Shown: piece after piece, positions 40,315 to 50,412 of the stretch
How the letters are laid out: every line of letters starts with the position of its first letter
How positions within the stretch are numbered: the first letter of the stretch is position 1
Origin: Shewanella kaireitica
Lineage (GTDB): Bacteria; Pseudomonadota; Gammaproteobacteria; Enterobacterales; Shewanellaceae
Assembly (NCBI RefSeq): GCF_023284045.1
Contig: NZ_JAKIKQ010000011.1
Span: 1-64,000 of the forward strand
Direction of reading: 5' to 3'
Length of the DNA stretch: 64,000 nucleotides
Made by a program: the position numbers and the translations under genes
Notes under the pieces: generated by a model
The model's input: only the letters and a program-made list of their open reading frames with translations
What the model was told of the DNA's origin: nothing
Database searches by the model: none

Positions 40315-41682
40315 TTAAACAAACGAATAGCTACTTTGGCTTAGTTTCAAAATCGTAGATTCAATCAACTCGAGCTGCTTTTGAAACTCTATTTCGTCGC
40401 ATGTGCCACCAATACTGAGCCGAATATGATTATGATGATTATCAAAGTCATCACCATCACGAATGAGTATACCTTCGGCGGCTAGCGCTGCGACAACATG
40501 ATGAGATTTAAGTGGCAGAGCAAGCTTCAACCAGCCATTAAGGCCACGCCATGTCTGAGTTAACTTTAAACGTTCCCCCATGGCGATACATAGTTGCTGT
40601 CTTTGTGCTATTTGTAGCTCTCTATCTCCCATGTACGCCTTATTACTAATAATGCGGCAGGCAAGCTCGGTGTTAAGGGGCGATACCATCCAGCATTGGC
40701 TATAAAGTGCCTGTTTAATTTTAGCCAGTAACGGCAGTGGACAAAGCAGGAAACCTTGACGTAGCCCACCACAAAACAGCTTCGATAAACTAGATAGGTA
40801 AACCACCTTGTGCTGCTGCTCATCATCAGTGGATGCTTGATCTAGGCACCACATCGGCGTGTGCCATTCTTTAGGCAAACAGTAGTTCACATCGTCTTCA
40901 ATAATGACCACATCATATTGGCGTGCTAGAGCAATAATGGTTTGCCTTTGTTGCAGATTGTATTGAATGCATGTTGGATTCTGATTGTTAGGGGTTAGAT
41001 AAACAGCTTTTGGTTTATAGCGCACTATTTGACGTTCTAACTCAGCAAGGTTTAGTCCCTCTTGGGTCAAGGACACTCTCTCAATATTGAGCCCGAGTTG
41101 CTGCGCAGCGACTTTTATTCCGGGATAGCAGTTTTCTTCACACAGCAGGTGGTCACCCGCATTCATCAATCCATTTAAGACTGCAAAAATACCTTGCTGG
41201 GCGCCGTGACTAAAAACAATTTGCTCTGCAGTTTGAGGTATTTGACGCCTGTGTAGCCACTGGCTGAAATTGAGCTGATGTTGTGGCAGCGGGTCCGCAT
41301 GGTATTGCATCAGTTGGCTAATCGTATGTGGCTCTTTAGCAAGCTCGCTTAAAGCATCACTAATAATACCGATTTGATTGGTTAGCGGTTGTTCGCAAGT
41401 AGCAAAGTTAGCCTGTTGCGGTTTTGAGTGATATCGAGTGCCTTTTACAAAGGTGCCAGCGCCCACTTTTGCATACACATAACCGCGTTGTTCAAGCAAC
41501 GCATAAGCCCGGGTTACCGTGCCTACCGTAACAGCGACTTTATCCGCGAGTTGTCGCTGCGGTGGGAGCTTTGTGTCTGCTGGCAGTTGGCCATTTTTAA
41601 TTGCTGCTTCAGCGGCCTCTGCAAGGCGAACATACAAAGGGCCTTGGTAGTTTTTAAGTGTTGGAACCCAAATTGTACCCAT
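40315..41682 (-). CDS. MocR/PdxR-type GntR regulator with aminotransferase domain
   Basis: 455 residues. A GntR winged helix (about 1-75: LPPQRQLADKVAVTVGTVTRAY) is fused to a fold-type-I aminotransferase-like domain with PLP lysine Lys301 in SSLSKLFCGGLRQGF and the EDDVNYCL segment. MocR proteins usually sense PLP or an amine and control a divergent metabolic or transport gene. Here the divergent neighbour is an RhtB/LysE amino-acid exporter only about 100 bp away, which is the likely target. The ligand is unknown. Confidence 0.85.
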   Translation of the reverse strand: MGTIWVPTLKNYQGPLYVRLAEAAEAAIKNGQLPADTKLPPQRQLADKVAVTVGTVTRAYALLEQRGYVYAKVGAGTFVKGTRYHSKPQQANFATCEQPLTNQIGIISDALSELAKEPHTISQLMQYHADPLPQHQLNFSQWLHRRQIPQTAEQIVFSHGAQQGIFAVLNGLMNAGDHLLCEENCYPGIKVAAQQLGLNIERVSLTQEGLNLAELERQIVRYKPKAVYLTPNNQNPTCIQYNLQQRQTIIALARQYDVVIIEDDVNYCLPKEWHTPMWCLDQASTDDEQQHKVVYLSSLSKLFCGGLRQGFLLCPLPLLAKIKQALYSQCWMVSPLNTELACRIISNKAYMGDRELQIAQRQQLCIAMGERLKLTQTWRGLNGWLKLALPLKSHHVVAALAAEGILIRDGDDFDNHHNHIRLSIGGTCDEIEFQKQLELIESTILKLSQSSYSFV

Positions 41683-41750
41683 GACAATAAAACCATTGAT
41701 CTGCTATTTGTATCGATTATTATGCGTCTAATGATTTGAGTGTGTCAATT

Positions 41751-41766
41751 ATTGTATGCGTACAAT
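41751..41766. promoter_or_regulatory. Candidate operator for the MocR regulator
   Basis: ATTGTATGCGTACAAT is a perfect palindrome (6-bp arms, 4-bp centre). A related half (TTTGTATCGATTA) lies 40 bp to the left. Both are in the short region between the divergent regulator and exporter genes, and the palindrome ends 19 bp before the exporter start. Confidence 0.4.
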
Positions 41767-41784
41767 TAGGGGGTGGAGATGAAT

Positions 41785-42390
41785 ATGGATTCACTATTTA
41801 CGTTAATGGTGTCGGCGGCAATATTTTGCGCAACAATGACCATGACGCCTGGGCCCAACAATATTTTGCTCGCGACATCAGGCGCTAATTTCGGTGTGAA
41901 ACAAACATTGCCGCATATTATCGGCATCCGAGTTGGCCAAACAATGTTGCATATCGCGATTTTGTTGGGACTTGGTGGCTTATTTCAGTCATGGCCGCTA
42001 TTGCACTCAGTGTTGAAGACGGCATCGGTCATGTATTTATTGTTTCTTGCATATAGAGTGATGACTTTGCCAGTAGACGATGATTTTGACGTGCAGGATA
42101 GAAAACCTATGTCAATGAAAGAGGCTGCATTGTTTCAATGGATAAACCCAAAAAGCTGGATGGCAACGATAACGCTTTGTACCGCATTTACGGTAGGTGG
42201 TGATGGTTACTGGGCAAGTGCGTTACTAGGCTTATTAGTGTTTAATATTGTCGGCTTTCCAGCTTCGTTCACGTGGGTGGTGTTAGGCGCTGCAATAAAA
42301 GACAGACTCAATTCAACTAAGCGTCGACGTTATTTCAACTGGAGTATGGGGGGCTTACTGGTGGTAACGATCCCTTTAATCACCATATGA
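41785..42390 (+). CDS. RhtB/LysE-family amino-acid exporter
   Basis: 201 residues from ATG 41785, chosen because GGAG lies 6 bp upstream; a GTG at 41773 and an ATG at 41779 are in frame. It has six predicted transmembrane segments. The family signature TMTPGPNNILLATSGANFG is at about 15-35, and the conserved FQWINPKSWMA segment follows in the middle. Such inner-membrane transporters export excess amino acids such as homoserine, threonine or lysine. Likely regulated by the divergent MocR protein. Confidence 0.85.
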   Translation: MDSLFTLMVSAAIFCATMTMTPGPNNILLATSGANFGVKQTLPHIIGIRVGQTMLHIAILLGLGGLFQSWPLLHSVLKTASVMYLLFLAYRVMTLPVDDDFDVQDRKPMSMKEAALFQWINPKSWMATITLCTAFTVGGDGYWASALLGLLVFNIVGFPASFTWVVLGAAIKDRLNSTKRRRYFNWSMGGLLVVTIPLITI

Positions 42391-42462
42391 AGTCGCAGTA
42401 ACTGATAGCCACCAACTAGCAATTTGTCCTACTGATTGATGGATTGAAACCAATATTAAAGC

Positions 42463-42497
42463 AAAAGCTAACAGCCTGAAATGGATGTTAGCTTTTT
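42463..42497 (+). terminator. Terminator of exporter gene
   Basis: Arms AAAAGCTAACA and TGTTAGCTTTT with a 12-nt loop, followed by TT. Confidence 0.7.
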
Positions 42498-42525
42498 GCA
42501 AGGGAGTGTAAATGCAAAAAAAGCA

Positions 42526-44610
42526 TTAGCTTTTAGGCTGTTGATATTTATCAAACCACCACAGAATATGAGCAACTTTAGACATCAAGTTGCTTGGGCG
42601 TTTGTATATACCATGAGGCGCATCCGGAATTCTCACCATCGCGGTATCAATATTACGCAGTTTTAGTGCTTGGTAGAACTGCTCTGTTTCTGCGATAGGT
42701 GTTCGCTTATCAGCTTCACCTGTTAACAACATCGTTGGAGTCGAGACATTACCAACATAGCTAATAGGAGAGAGCTTCATATAGTGCAGAGGATCTTCCC
42801 AAGGCATTTTCTCAAACCAATTTTTAATCACGAAAGGATAAATGTCAGTCGTTAATGCAAAACTAAACCAATTAATTACTGGTTTTGCCACCACAGCTGC
42901 TTTGAAGCGGTCAGTATGACCGACTATCCAAGCAGTTAGTACGCCGCCGCCTGAACCACCCGTTACAAATAGGGCTTGTTGATCAATTGATTCCTCTGCA
43001 ATGACTCCGTCAACGACTGACATAAGATCATCGTAGTCTTGACTTGGGTAATTGTTATAGATGCTTTGGGCAAACTCTTTTCCGTAGCTATCACTGCCCC
43101 TAGGGTTAGCATAAACAACAACATAGCCACTAGCGGCCATTAACTGAATCTCGGCCGAAAAATGTGGTCCATAGTTGGTGACAGGGCCACCATGGATTTC
43201 AAGAATGAGTGGAAACTTTTTACCAGCCTTTTTCTCTGCGGCATAACCTGGCGGGTAAGCAACCCAGGCTTGAATATTACGTCCATCGAAAGACGATTTC
43301 ACATTGAGTTCGCGAATATTTGCTAAGGTTTTATGATCGAGAGCATCACTATTGAGGTTTGTTAGCTGGGTGGTTCTCCCTTTTCGATTAATGGAGATAT
43401 CTGCCGGACGCTGCGGATCTGAATAAGTGAAAGCGATCGTCCCATTTTGGGCGACGTCAAATTCACTGCCAGTATAAGGGCGTCCAAATGACAAACCGCC
43501 TAAATTTTTTGCAACGACACTTTTTTTACCTTTAAGGGGTTGATAGGCCACATAAGTTTCACCTCTATCGTGGTAACTCATGTAAACGGCTTTACTGTTA
43601 TTAGCCCACTGAATGCTATTGACGGAACGATCAAAGTTAGCGGTTAAAGAGCGTTTATCTGAACCGTCGAGGTTCATTACATATAACTCAGTATTTTCGT
43701 AATTCTTATGATTCTGATCAGAGCCCAAATAGGCAATCATTTTGCCATTGGGAGAGACGGTAGGGTGATTATCAGGTCCATTGCGGGTTGTTAGTGGTGT
43801 ACTTTGCAAGTTTGCAATATTAAGCGCATAGATGTTGCTGTCAGTCCATTCTAACTCGCTCTCATCGCGGGTATTCGCTGAGTAGATGATTTGCTGACCA
43901 TCTTTGCTCCAGCTCAAATGGCTACGGTGGTCAATGGTACCATATGTCAGTTGCCGAGCAGCGCCACCATCGGCGGACATGACAAATATTTGGCTATTAC
44001 CAGGCTTAGTGAAGCCCGTTCCATCAAAGCGATAGTACATTTCATCAACGTATACCGCGGGTTTAGCCCATTTGGCATTTTTAGGCTTGCCGGGCAGAGT
44101 AACTACCGATTTTGCCTGTGTATCTACGAAGCGAGTAAATGCTAGGTATTTACCATCGGGCGACCAAGAGATATTTGATGGGGCATGATCTAAATGACTC
44201 ATTTGGCCTGATGCACCTGTCTCTAGCCACTGCATATGAATTTGTGCTGAGCCACTCGCTGTTGAGATATATGCAAGCTTAGTATTATCGGGTGAAAGGA
44301 CGGGGGAAAAGTCGGAGTGCAAGCCGTTGGTTACTGGTGTTAGGTTTTTATCCTTGTCGACTTTCCAAATGTTGCCCAGTTTTTTGTCTGTGAGTATGTC
44401 CATATAATTGCGAACAAAAAAGACCTCATCACCTTTATTATTGATTTCAAGATCAGATGCATACTCAAGGTTAAACACATCTTCTAACTGCAAAATTTTA
44501 GGTGGTTGTGACAAAAGCGATGAATTAGATTGAGCATTGGATTCTGCTGCAATGACCATTGTTGTAGAAAGTGGTGCGATCATCAGTGCTATATAGATGC
44601 CGATCTTCAT
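42526..44610 (-). CDS. S9-family prolyl oligopeptidase-type peptidase
   Basis: 694 residues with a Sec signal peptide (cleavage near residue 22, VIAA), so periplasmic or surface-exposed. An N-terminal seven-bladed beta-propeller carries TolB/WD-like repeats (FSPVLSPDNTKLAYIS, ISWSPDGKYLAFTR, HPTVSPNGKMIAYLG). The C-terminal alpha/beta hydrolase has Ser553 in GGSGGG, Asp in GEADKRTP and His in PDAPHGIYKRP. It resembles dipeptidyl- or acylaminoacyl-peptidases of marine gammaproteobacteria that degrade exogenous peptides. It diverges from a secreted amidohydrolase that may act in the same catabolism. Confidence 0.88.
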   Translation of the reverse strand: MKIGIYIALMIAPLSTTMVIAAESNAQSNSSLLSQPPKILQLEDVFNLEYASDLEINNKGDEVFFVRNYMDILTDKKLGNIWKVDKDKNLTPVTNGLHSDFSPVLSPDNTKLAYISTASGSAQIHMQWLETGASGQMSHLDHAPSNISWSPDGKYLAFTRFVDTQAKSVVTLPGKPKNAKWAKPAVYVDEMYYRFDGTGFTKPGNSQIFVMSADGGAARQLTYGTIDHRSHLSWSKDGQQIIYSANTRDESELEWTDSNIYALNIANLQSTPLTTRNGPDNHPTVSPNGKMIAYLGSDQNHKNYENTELYVMNLDGSDKRSLTANFDRSVNSIQWANNSKAVYMSYHDRGETYVAYQPLKGKKSVVAKNLGGLSFGRPYTGSEFDVAQNGTIAFTYSDPQRPADISINRKGRTTQLTNLNSDALDHKTLANIRELNVKSSFDGRNIQAWVAYPPGYAAEKKAGKKFPLILEIHGGPVTNYGPHFSAEIQLMAASGYVVVYANPRGSDSYGKEFAQSIYNNYPSQDYDDLMSVVDGVIAEESIDQQALFVTGGSGGGVLTAWIVGHTDRFKAAVVAKPVINWFSFALTTDIYPFVIKNWFEKMPWEDPLHYMKLSPISYVGNVSTPTMLLTGEADKRTPIAETEQFYQALKLRNIDTAMVRIPDAPHGIYKRPSNLMSKVAHILWWFDKYQQPKS

Positions 44611-44805
44611 TGTTATCCCTTAAAATTAGCGGTGCTTTATTTTGCCAAAGTCTGTTATTTCTCTGTGCTTGGCATTCATATTCTTGAGTGTTCCTTGTGC
44701 TATCTGTCAAATTAGCACATGTAATATAAATGGTGAAACTATGTGAACTTACATTTACATTAAACTGTATTTAGGTATATTCATAACGATTGAATGTAAC
44801 TAAAG

Positions 44806-46137
44806 ATGATAATTCCAATGAAAAAAACTGAGCCGAAACTGTCTAAACTTTCAAACCGAATAAGCGTTCTTACATTGTTGATATCAGCCTCAATAAGTCA
44901 GGCAGCGCTAGCTCAGACTCAGGTTATACATGCCGGAGAGTTATTATCTATTCCAGGTAATGCACCGTTAAAAAATTATACTGTGGTGGTTGAAGAGGGA
45001 GCGATTACTGCCGTTAAAAAAGGTTTTCTTCCTGCCAATGAATTTGCTAGCGACGCCAAGCTTATCGACTTAAGTGATAGCTTCGTGATGCCGGGCTTAA
45101 TGGATATGCATGTGCATTTGCAGATGGAACTAGGGCCTGACAATATCGCCGATACGGTTAAATTGTCTGATGCAGATGTGGCGATGAAAAGTGTTCATTA
45201 TGCTAAAACAACATTAATGTCAGGCTTCACGACTGTGCGTGATCTATTGAGTGAACCCGAACAAATGTACGCCCTTCGTGACGGTGTAGAGAAAGGCTGG
45301 ATTGATGGGCCGAGAATTATTGCAGCAGCAGGGATCTCGATAACTGGCGGGCATTTAGATGTTGACGGAATGGCGCCAGATCTATTGGCAATGAAGTCAT
45401 CGAAAATGCTCTGCGATGGTCCTTTTGAATGTAGAAAAATGACCCGTAATGCGATTAAGTATGGCGCTGATGCAATTAAAGTTGCCTCAACAGGAGGCGT
45501 GTTATCTAACACAAATACAGGAACGGGTCAGCAGATGACCAACAATGAACTCAAAGAGATCGTTGAGACTGCCCATGCTTTGGGGCGCAAAGTTGCCAGT
45601 CATGCCCATGCCGCTGAAGGGATAAATGCTGCCTTACGTGCAGGGGTTGACAGTATTGAACATGGCAGTTACTCCGATGAAGAGTCGATAAAGCTGTTTA
45701 AAAAGTCGGGTGCCTATCTAGTTCCGACTTTACTTGCAGGCGCTACCGTTGTGGAAATGGCGAATACCTCAGACTTTATGGCTGCGCCAGTTAAAGCAAA
45801 AGCGATTAGAGTGGGCGCAGATATGCTCGATAACTTTAATACTTCCTATAAAGCAGGCGTAAAAATAGCTTTTGGCACCGATAGTGGTGTGTCTAAACAT
45901 GGAATTAATGCCCAAGAAGCGGTGTTGATGTATCAGGGCGGAATGACCACGGCAGATATCTTAAAATCGGCAACGGTAAACGGCGCAGATCTTATCGGCA
46001 TGAGCGACAAATTAGGCACCATAGAGGTGGGCAAGTACGCTGATATTATTGCTACAGATGCAAGCCCATTAAATGATATTGAGCAGCTGCTTGATGTAGA
46101 TTTTGTGATGAAAGGTGGTAAAGTTTACAAGCAATAA
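44806..46137 (+). CDS. Secreted metal-dependent amidohydrolase (Xaa-Pro dipeptidase-like)
   Basis: 443 residues. The ATG at 44818 (MKKTEPK) is an alternative start; neither has a strong ribosome site. The signal peptide ends at about AALA, residue 36. The amidohydrolase barrel has the metal motif HVH at 102 and 104 in MDMHVHL, the bridging Lys in IKVASTGG, His in SHAHAAEG and IEHGSYSD, and Asp in FGTDSGV. The family includes imidazolonepropionase-like and Sgx-type Xaa-Pro/Xaa-Arg dipeptidases; a dipeptide substrate is the best guess given the divergent S9 peptidase. Confidence 0.82.
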   Translation: MIIPMKKTEPKLSKLSNRISVLTLLISASISQAALAQTQVIHAGELLSIPGNAPLKNYTVVVEEGAITAVKKGFLPANEFASDAKLIDLSDSFVMPGLMDMHVHLQMELGPDNIADTVKLSDADVAMKSVHYAKTTLMSGFTTVRDLLSEPEQMYALRDGVEKGWIDGPRIIAAAGISITGGHLDVDGMAPDLLAMKSSKMLCDGPFECRKMTRNAIKYGADAIKVASTGGVLSNTNTGTGQQMTNNELKEIVETAHALGRKVASHAHAAEGINAALRAGVDSIEHGSYSDEESIKLFKKSGAYLVPTLLAGATVVEMANTSDFMAAPVKAKAIRVGADMLDNFNTSYKAGVKIAFGTDSGVSKHGINAQEAVLMYQGGMTTADILKSATVNGADLIGMSDKLGTIEVGKYADIIATDASPLNDIEQLLDVDFVMKGGKVYKQ

Positions 46138-46152
46138 CGGTGTTACATGCCA

Positions 46153-46178
46153 TTAAAAGGAGCTAATGCTCCTTTTAA
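46153..46178. terminator. Bidirectional terminator
   Basis: Arms TTAAAAGGAGC and GCTCCTTTTAA with a 4-nt loop, between the convergent amidohydrolase and GST genes. Confidence 0.8.
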
Positions 46179-46191
46179 ACGTTTAATCGAC

Positions 46192-46848
46192 CTACTTTTC
46201 TCCGCCAAAAATAAACTCTTGCTCGCTTTCAAGCCAAGTGGGAAATTTTTGCATGATTGTCGTAAACGCTTCGCTTTGTAAATGGTTTGCTAACCATTGC
46301 TGTACGTTTTTGTAGTCTGTTTGCTCGAACCAAGCTTTATCAACATGTGCAAATTGTCTGATGAAGGGGTAGATGGCGTAATCTGCAATGCAGGGTCCTT
46401 GACCGAACAGCTGCGGGTGCTTATCAAGTAAGGTTTCTAATTGCTGTACAAATAACTCACCTTGTTGACGGTAATACTGCTGACTGTGCTCAGGAAAACG
46501 GTCTGCGTATTTGTATTTATCCAACCAAGACTTAAAGACCTGATCGTTATACTCAATTAACGCTTTGGCTGCCTCTTGCTTCGCGCTGTTGTTTGTCAGT
46601 AACAGATCGTTCGGGTCATTTTGTGAAAGCGCCCAGCACATGATCTCAAAGCTCTCCTCTATTACAGCACCATTTTGCAATATTAATACAGGCACCGTGC
46701 CCTTTGGCGACAGGGCAAGCATTGCTTCAGGTTTATGCTTCAATACTATTTCGCGTAAGCTAACAGCTCTATTTGCCAGGTATATTCCAAGTCTAGCGCG
46801 CATTGCGTAAGGGCAGCGTCTAAATGAGTACAATGTCGGTAAGGTCAT
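46192..46848 (-). CDS. Glutathione S-transferase family protein
   Basis: 218 residues, cytosolic. The thioredoxin-like N-domain has an early cysteine motif, FRRCPYAMRARLG (Cys12), and cis-Pro in KGTVPVLIL; ESFEIMCWAL binds the glutathione gamma-glutamyl group. An all-helical C-domain follows from about residue 85. The CPYA motif suggests a thiol-transferase or reductase type (omega/beta-like) rather than a classical conjugating enzyme. Substrate unknown. Confidence 0.85.
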   Translation of the reverse strand: MTLPTLYSFRRCPYAMRARLGIYLANRAVSLREIVLKHKPEAMLALSPKGTVPVLILQNGAVIEESFEIMCWALSQNDPNDLLLTNNSAKQEAAKALIEYNDQVFKSWLDKYKYADRFPEHSQQYYRQQGELFVQQLETLLDKHPQLFGQGPCIADYAIYPFIRQFAHVDKAWFEQTDYKNVQQWLANHLQSEAFTTIMQKFPTWLESEQEFIFGGEK

Positions 46849-47164
46849 ATTATTTATTTTAGATAAACTATTTTGAATAAAACGATGTCCCTATTTTTAA
46901 CCGCCTACAAGGAAATAACAATCAATATTAACTGATTTAGCTGTCGCCTAAGTAAAGAGGATTTAGCCAGTATTCACTTATTAATATACAGACAATAGCT
47001 ATCTGAATTCATCGAACCATAAAGGCCTTACTTTTTATACCTGTTTGTAGTGGTGTGATTCAGGTAGAATCCGCGGTTAATTTTGAGTGGTGGCTCACAT
47101 TTTTGCCGCTGCTATCGTCAATGCACTGAAGATTAAGCTTCAGCTAGCAGTAAATGAGGTTTGT
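46849..47164. other. Intergenic region without a gene
   Basis: About 315 bp between the divergent GST and trhO genes. An in-frame upstream extension of trhO to 47087 is open but has no start or ribosome site of merit. No RNA gene was recognised. Confidence 0.4.
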
Positions 47165-48148
47165 ATGTCAAAAGTTGTTGTGTGTGCTATGTATAAGTTT
47201 GTCTCTCTGCCAGACTTTGAACGGTTCCAAAAGCCATTACTGAGTGTCATGGAAGAATCTGGCATTAAGGGAACGTTACTGCTTGCGAAAGAGGGGATTA
47301 ACGGCACAGTGGCGGGCTCACAAAGCGCAATTGATGCATTACTCGTATGGTTAGCGACTCAGCCTGGGCTTGATAACATCGTACATAAACTGTCTTTTGA
47401 CGAGGAGATGCCTTTTTATCGCACCAAGGTTAAACTCAAAAAAGAGATTGTGACCATGGGCGTTGAAGGGATTGACCCCAATGAAGTGGTGGGTACTTAT
47501 GTTAAGCCAAAAGATTGGAATGAATTGATTTCTGATCCTGAAGTACTGCTAGTCGATACTCGCAATGACTACGAAGTCAAAATCGGCACTTTTAAAAATG
47601 CACTTGATCCACAAACTGCAACGTTTAGAGAGTTTCCTGAATACGTTAAGCAGAACCTAGATCCTGCAAAGCATAAGAAAGTTGCTATGTTTTGTACCGG
47701 TGGTATCCGCTGCGAAAAATCAACAGCTTACCTGAAAGAGCAGGGCTTTGAGGACGTATATCATCTTGAAGGTGGCATTTTAAAGTACCTTGAGGAAGTT
47801 AAACAGGAAGAGAGCATGTGGGAGGGGGAATGCTTTGTATTTGATAATCGTGTTGCAGTTAATCATGATCTTGAAAAAGGGCAGTATGACCAATGTAATG
47901 CTTGCCGCATGCCTATCACTGAAGCCGAAAAAGTATCACCGCAGTTTGAACAAGGGGTTAGTTGCCCTCACTGCATCGATAAAGTTACCGATAAACAGCG
48001 AGAGCGATTTTTAGAGCGTGAACGTCAAGTCCAGCTGTCAAAACAGCGTGGCGAAGCTCATATCGGTAGCGATGTCAGTGCCGTGATTGAGTCTCGTAGA
48101 GCTAAGAAAGAGCAGTTGAAAAAATCCCAAAATGAAAAACGTGCATAG
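47165..48148 (+). CDS. trhO: tRNA uridine(34) hydroxylase TrhO (YceA)
   Basis: Oxygen-dependent 5-hydroxylation of U34 in tRNAs on the way to cmo5U/mcmo5U. 327 residues from ATG 47165, with GAGG upstream. An N-terminal acylphosphatase-like domain ([26 protein letters not shown]) precedes a rhodanese domain with catalytic Cys177 in [12 protein letters not shown] cysteine-rich tail (CNACRMP, CPHCIDK) may bind zinc. A charged, Lys-rich C-terminus closes the protein. Confidence 0.94.
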   Translation: MSKVVVCAMYKFVSLPDFERFQKPLLSVMEESGIKGTLLLAKEGINGTVAGSQSAIDALLVWLATQPGLDNIVHKLSFDEEMPFYRTKVKLKKEIVTMGVEGIDPNEVVGTYVKPKDWNELISDPEVLLVDTRNDYEVKIGTFKNALDPQTATFREFPEYVKQNLDPAKHKKVAMFCTGGIRCEKSTAYLKEQGFEDVYHLEGGILKYLEEVKQEESMWEGECFVFDNRVAVNHDLEKGQYDQCNACRMPITEAEKVSPQFEQGVSCPHCIDKVTDKQRERFLERERQVQLSKQRGEAHIGSDVSAVIESRRAKKEQLKKSQNEKRA

Positions 48149-48168
48149 TTTACACTTCCGTTAATTAG

Positions 48169-48190
48169 AGGCAGCAATTAGGCTGCCTTT
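48169..48190 (+). terminator. Terminator of trhO
   Basis: Arms AGGCAGC and GCTGCCT with a 6-nt loop and a short T-run. It lies immediately before a heptanucleotide repeat. Confidence 0.65.
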
Positions 48191-48192
48191 AT

Positions 48193-48227
48193 ACTGCTTA
48201 CTGCTTACTGCTTACTGCTTACTGCTT
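48193..48227. repeat. Heptanucleotide tandem repeat (ACTGCTT)5
   Basis: Five perfect copies of ACTGCTT. On the minus strand the first copy (AAGCAGTAA) supplies the last two codons and the stop of the slipin gene; the rest lie in its 3' untranslated region. Confidence 0.9.
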
Positions 48228-49037
48228 GTTACTCGTTTCAACAGCTTTCTTTTTGGCAAGCACTGCTGACTTTTCATCAGTATTCATCACGCCATTAAGC
48301 AGGTCCATCGGCAGAGGGAACAGAATGGTTGAATTTTTCTCTCCGGCAATTTCAGTTAAAGTTTGCAGGTATCTCAATAAGATTGCATTGGGTTCTGTGG
48401 CCAATGTTGTCGCCGCTTCAACCAGTTTACTGGATGCTTCCATCTCGCCAGACGCGTGGATCACCTTCGCGCGACGTGTTCTTTCTGCCTCAGCTTGACG
48501 GGCTATGGCTCTTATCATTGTCTCGTTAAGATCAACATGCTTTATCTCGACGTTAGAGACTTTAATGCCCCAATCATCTGTTCGACTATCTAAAATGCCT
48601 TGAATGTCGGCGTTGAGCATCTCGCGGTTAGCGAGCATTTCATCAAGCTCATGCTGACCCAAGACAGATCGCAATGTGGTTTGTGCCAGTTGCGATGTTG
48701 CTTGTAGAAAGTCTTCGACATTTATAATTGCCTTTTGGGAGTCAATGACTCGAAAATACAATACAGCATTGACTCTTACGGAGACATTGTCGCGGCTGAT
48801 TACATCCTGACTTGGCACATCCATCACCACCGTTCTTAAATCAACTCTTACCATCTGTTGAATAAATGGAATGACAATGACTAATCCTGGGCCTTTTACT
48901 TGCTGGAAGCGACCTAAAAGGAAAATAACGCCTCTTTCGTATTCTCTTAAGATCCTAAATACACTGAGAAGCAGCGAGATAATAATAAACAGCATTACCC
49001 CAGTGAATATCGTGCCGTTAGTGATGAGTGGTTCCAT
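48219..49037 (-). CDS. Slipin (stomatin/prohibitin-like SPFH protein)
   Basis: 272 residues from ATG 49037, which has AAGGAG upstream and overlaps the nfeD stop by 20 bp. One N-terminal transmembrane helix ([17 protein letters not shown]) is followed by the SPFH domain ([40 protein letters not shown]) and a helical oligomerisation region ([17 protein letters not shown]). Slipins form membrane-bound rings and are usually paired with an NfeD protease, as here. A role in membrane organisation or quality control is inferred from the family. Confidence 0.9.
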   Translation of the reverse strand: MEPLITNGTIFTGVMLFIIISLLLSVFRILREYERGVIFLLGRFQQVKGPGLVIVIPFIQQMVRVDLRTVVMDVPSQDVISRDNVSVRVNAVLYFRVIDSQKAIINVEDFLQATSQLAQTTLRSVLGQHELDEMLANREMLNADIQGILDSRTDDWGIKVSNVEIKHVDLNETMIRAIARQAEAERTRRAKVIHASGEMEASSKLVEAATTLATEPNAILLRYLQTLTEIAGEKNSTILFPLPMDLLNGVMNTDEKSAVLAKKKAVETSNKQ

Positions 49038-50412
49038 TAGAAGTCTCCTTAGGGTCAACTATCGATACCTGCAACGACAGACCGTTGATGTCGTTAACAG
49101 TAACGCGCTGACCTTTGCTGAGTGCTTGCGAGCTAATCGCATGCCAACGTTCACCGTTTAGCAATACAAAACCTTGGTCTTCAAAGTCGTCGATAACAGC
49201 CGCAGTGGCACCGATAATCGCCTCTTGTCCTGTTACCACGGCGTTTTTTCTCATACGTAATATAAAGCCCAATGCGAACACGAAAAACAGTAAGCTAATG
49301 AAAGCAATAGTACCGATCAGAATTGGGGAGACTTGGAATTGTGGTTGCGGTGTATCAAACAGAAATATAGAACCGACCACAAATGCTGCAATGCCTCCCA
49401 CACCAAATATGCCAAAGCTTGGCACCATAGATTCGGTTATGAGCAACACGATTCCTAACATCAATAACGCTAGCCCCGCGTAGCTCAATGGCAACATTTG
49501 GAATGCATAAAGGGCAATAATCAGTGAAATGGCCCCTGTTATCCCAGCGACACCGATACCTGGACTATAAAACTCCAGTAACAGACCGTAGACACCAATG
49601 ATCATTAAAATATAAGCAATATTAGGGTTAGTGATGGTGGCGATAAATTGATTTTGCCAGCTCGGCTGTTTATTCACTAAGGCAGCACCTTTTAGATTTA
49701 AAGTCATTTTTACATCGCCTAACTCAATCACCTTGCCATCTAGGTTCCTGGCCAGTTGCTGAGGTGACTCTGCGATCAAATCAATCACATTTAGCGCTAA
49801 GGCTTCTGTTGCGGTTAATGTGGCAGCTTCTGTTACTGCGAGCTCTGCCCATTCTTGGTTTCTGCCGCGTAGCTGTGCTAACGAGCGTATATAGGCGATG
49901 GCATCGTTAAGGATTTTCTTCTCCATGGCAGAGGGACTTGGCTTTTCAGGTGTGTTATCTCCCTCTTTATCTGCTGGATTGATTTTATCGGGGGAGGGGG
50001 CGCTGGGCCCCATTTGCACGGGCGTTGCAGCCCCTAAGGTTGTAGCCGTTGCCATCGCTGCGACATGACACGCGTATAACATGTAAGTACCAGCACTCGC
50101 GGCTCTGGCGCCTTTAGGGTATACCAAACATGCAACGGGAATATTGGAGGTCAAAATCGTTTGATTGATAGCTCGTAGACTAGAGACTAAGCCGCCAGGT
50201 GTATCTAAAGTGATAATGATCAATGGCACATTTTGCTGTTGGTTGGCGGCATTAATTTCAGTGGTTAGTTGCTTACCAACCGCAGGCCCAATTGCCCCTT
50301 TAATGCTAACTACAGGTATTTCAATACCAAGCGTATTTTCATCCGCACTTTGCACTCCCACGCAAAGTAGGGCTGTGAAAATCACTAATAGGGCTAGCTT
50401 CCAGCGATGCAT
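49018..50412 (-). CDS. NfeD1-type membrane serine protease
   Basis: 464 residues. The signal peptide or first helix spans 5-21. A ClpP-like protease domain carries Ser106 in [10 protein letters not shown], and the catalytic lysine is in [13 protein letters not shown] (Lys165 or Lys166). About five transmembrane helices follow (about 250-390), then a C-terminal soluble OB-fold NfeD domain ([20 protein letters not shown]). The archaeal relative PH1510 cleaves the C-terminal region of its partner stomatin; the partner gene overlaps downstream here. A Pro/Ser/Lys-rich insert lies between the Ser and Lys regions. Confidence 0.9.
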   Translation of the reverse strand: MHRWKLALLVIFTALLCVGVQSADENTLGIEIPVVSIKGAIGPAVGKQLTTEINAANQQQNVPLIIITLDTPGGLVSSLRAINQTILTSNIPVACLVYPKGARAASAGTYMLYACHVAAMATATTLGAATPVQMGPSAPSPDKINPADKEGDNTPEKPSPSAMEKKILNDAIAYIRSLAQLRGRNQEWAELAVTEAATLTATEALALNVIDLIAESPQQLARNLDGKVIELGDVKMTLNLKGAALVNKQPSWQNQFIATITNPNIAYILMIIGVYGLLLEFYSPGIGVAGITGAISLIIALYAFQMLPLSYAGLALLMLGIVLLITESMVPSFGIFGVGGIAAFVVGSIFLFDTPQPQFQVSPILIGTIAFISLLFFVFALGFILRMRKNAVVTGQEAIIGATAAVIDDFEDQGFVLLNGERWHAISSQALSKGQRVTVNDINGLSLQVSIVDPKETSNGTTHH

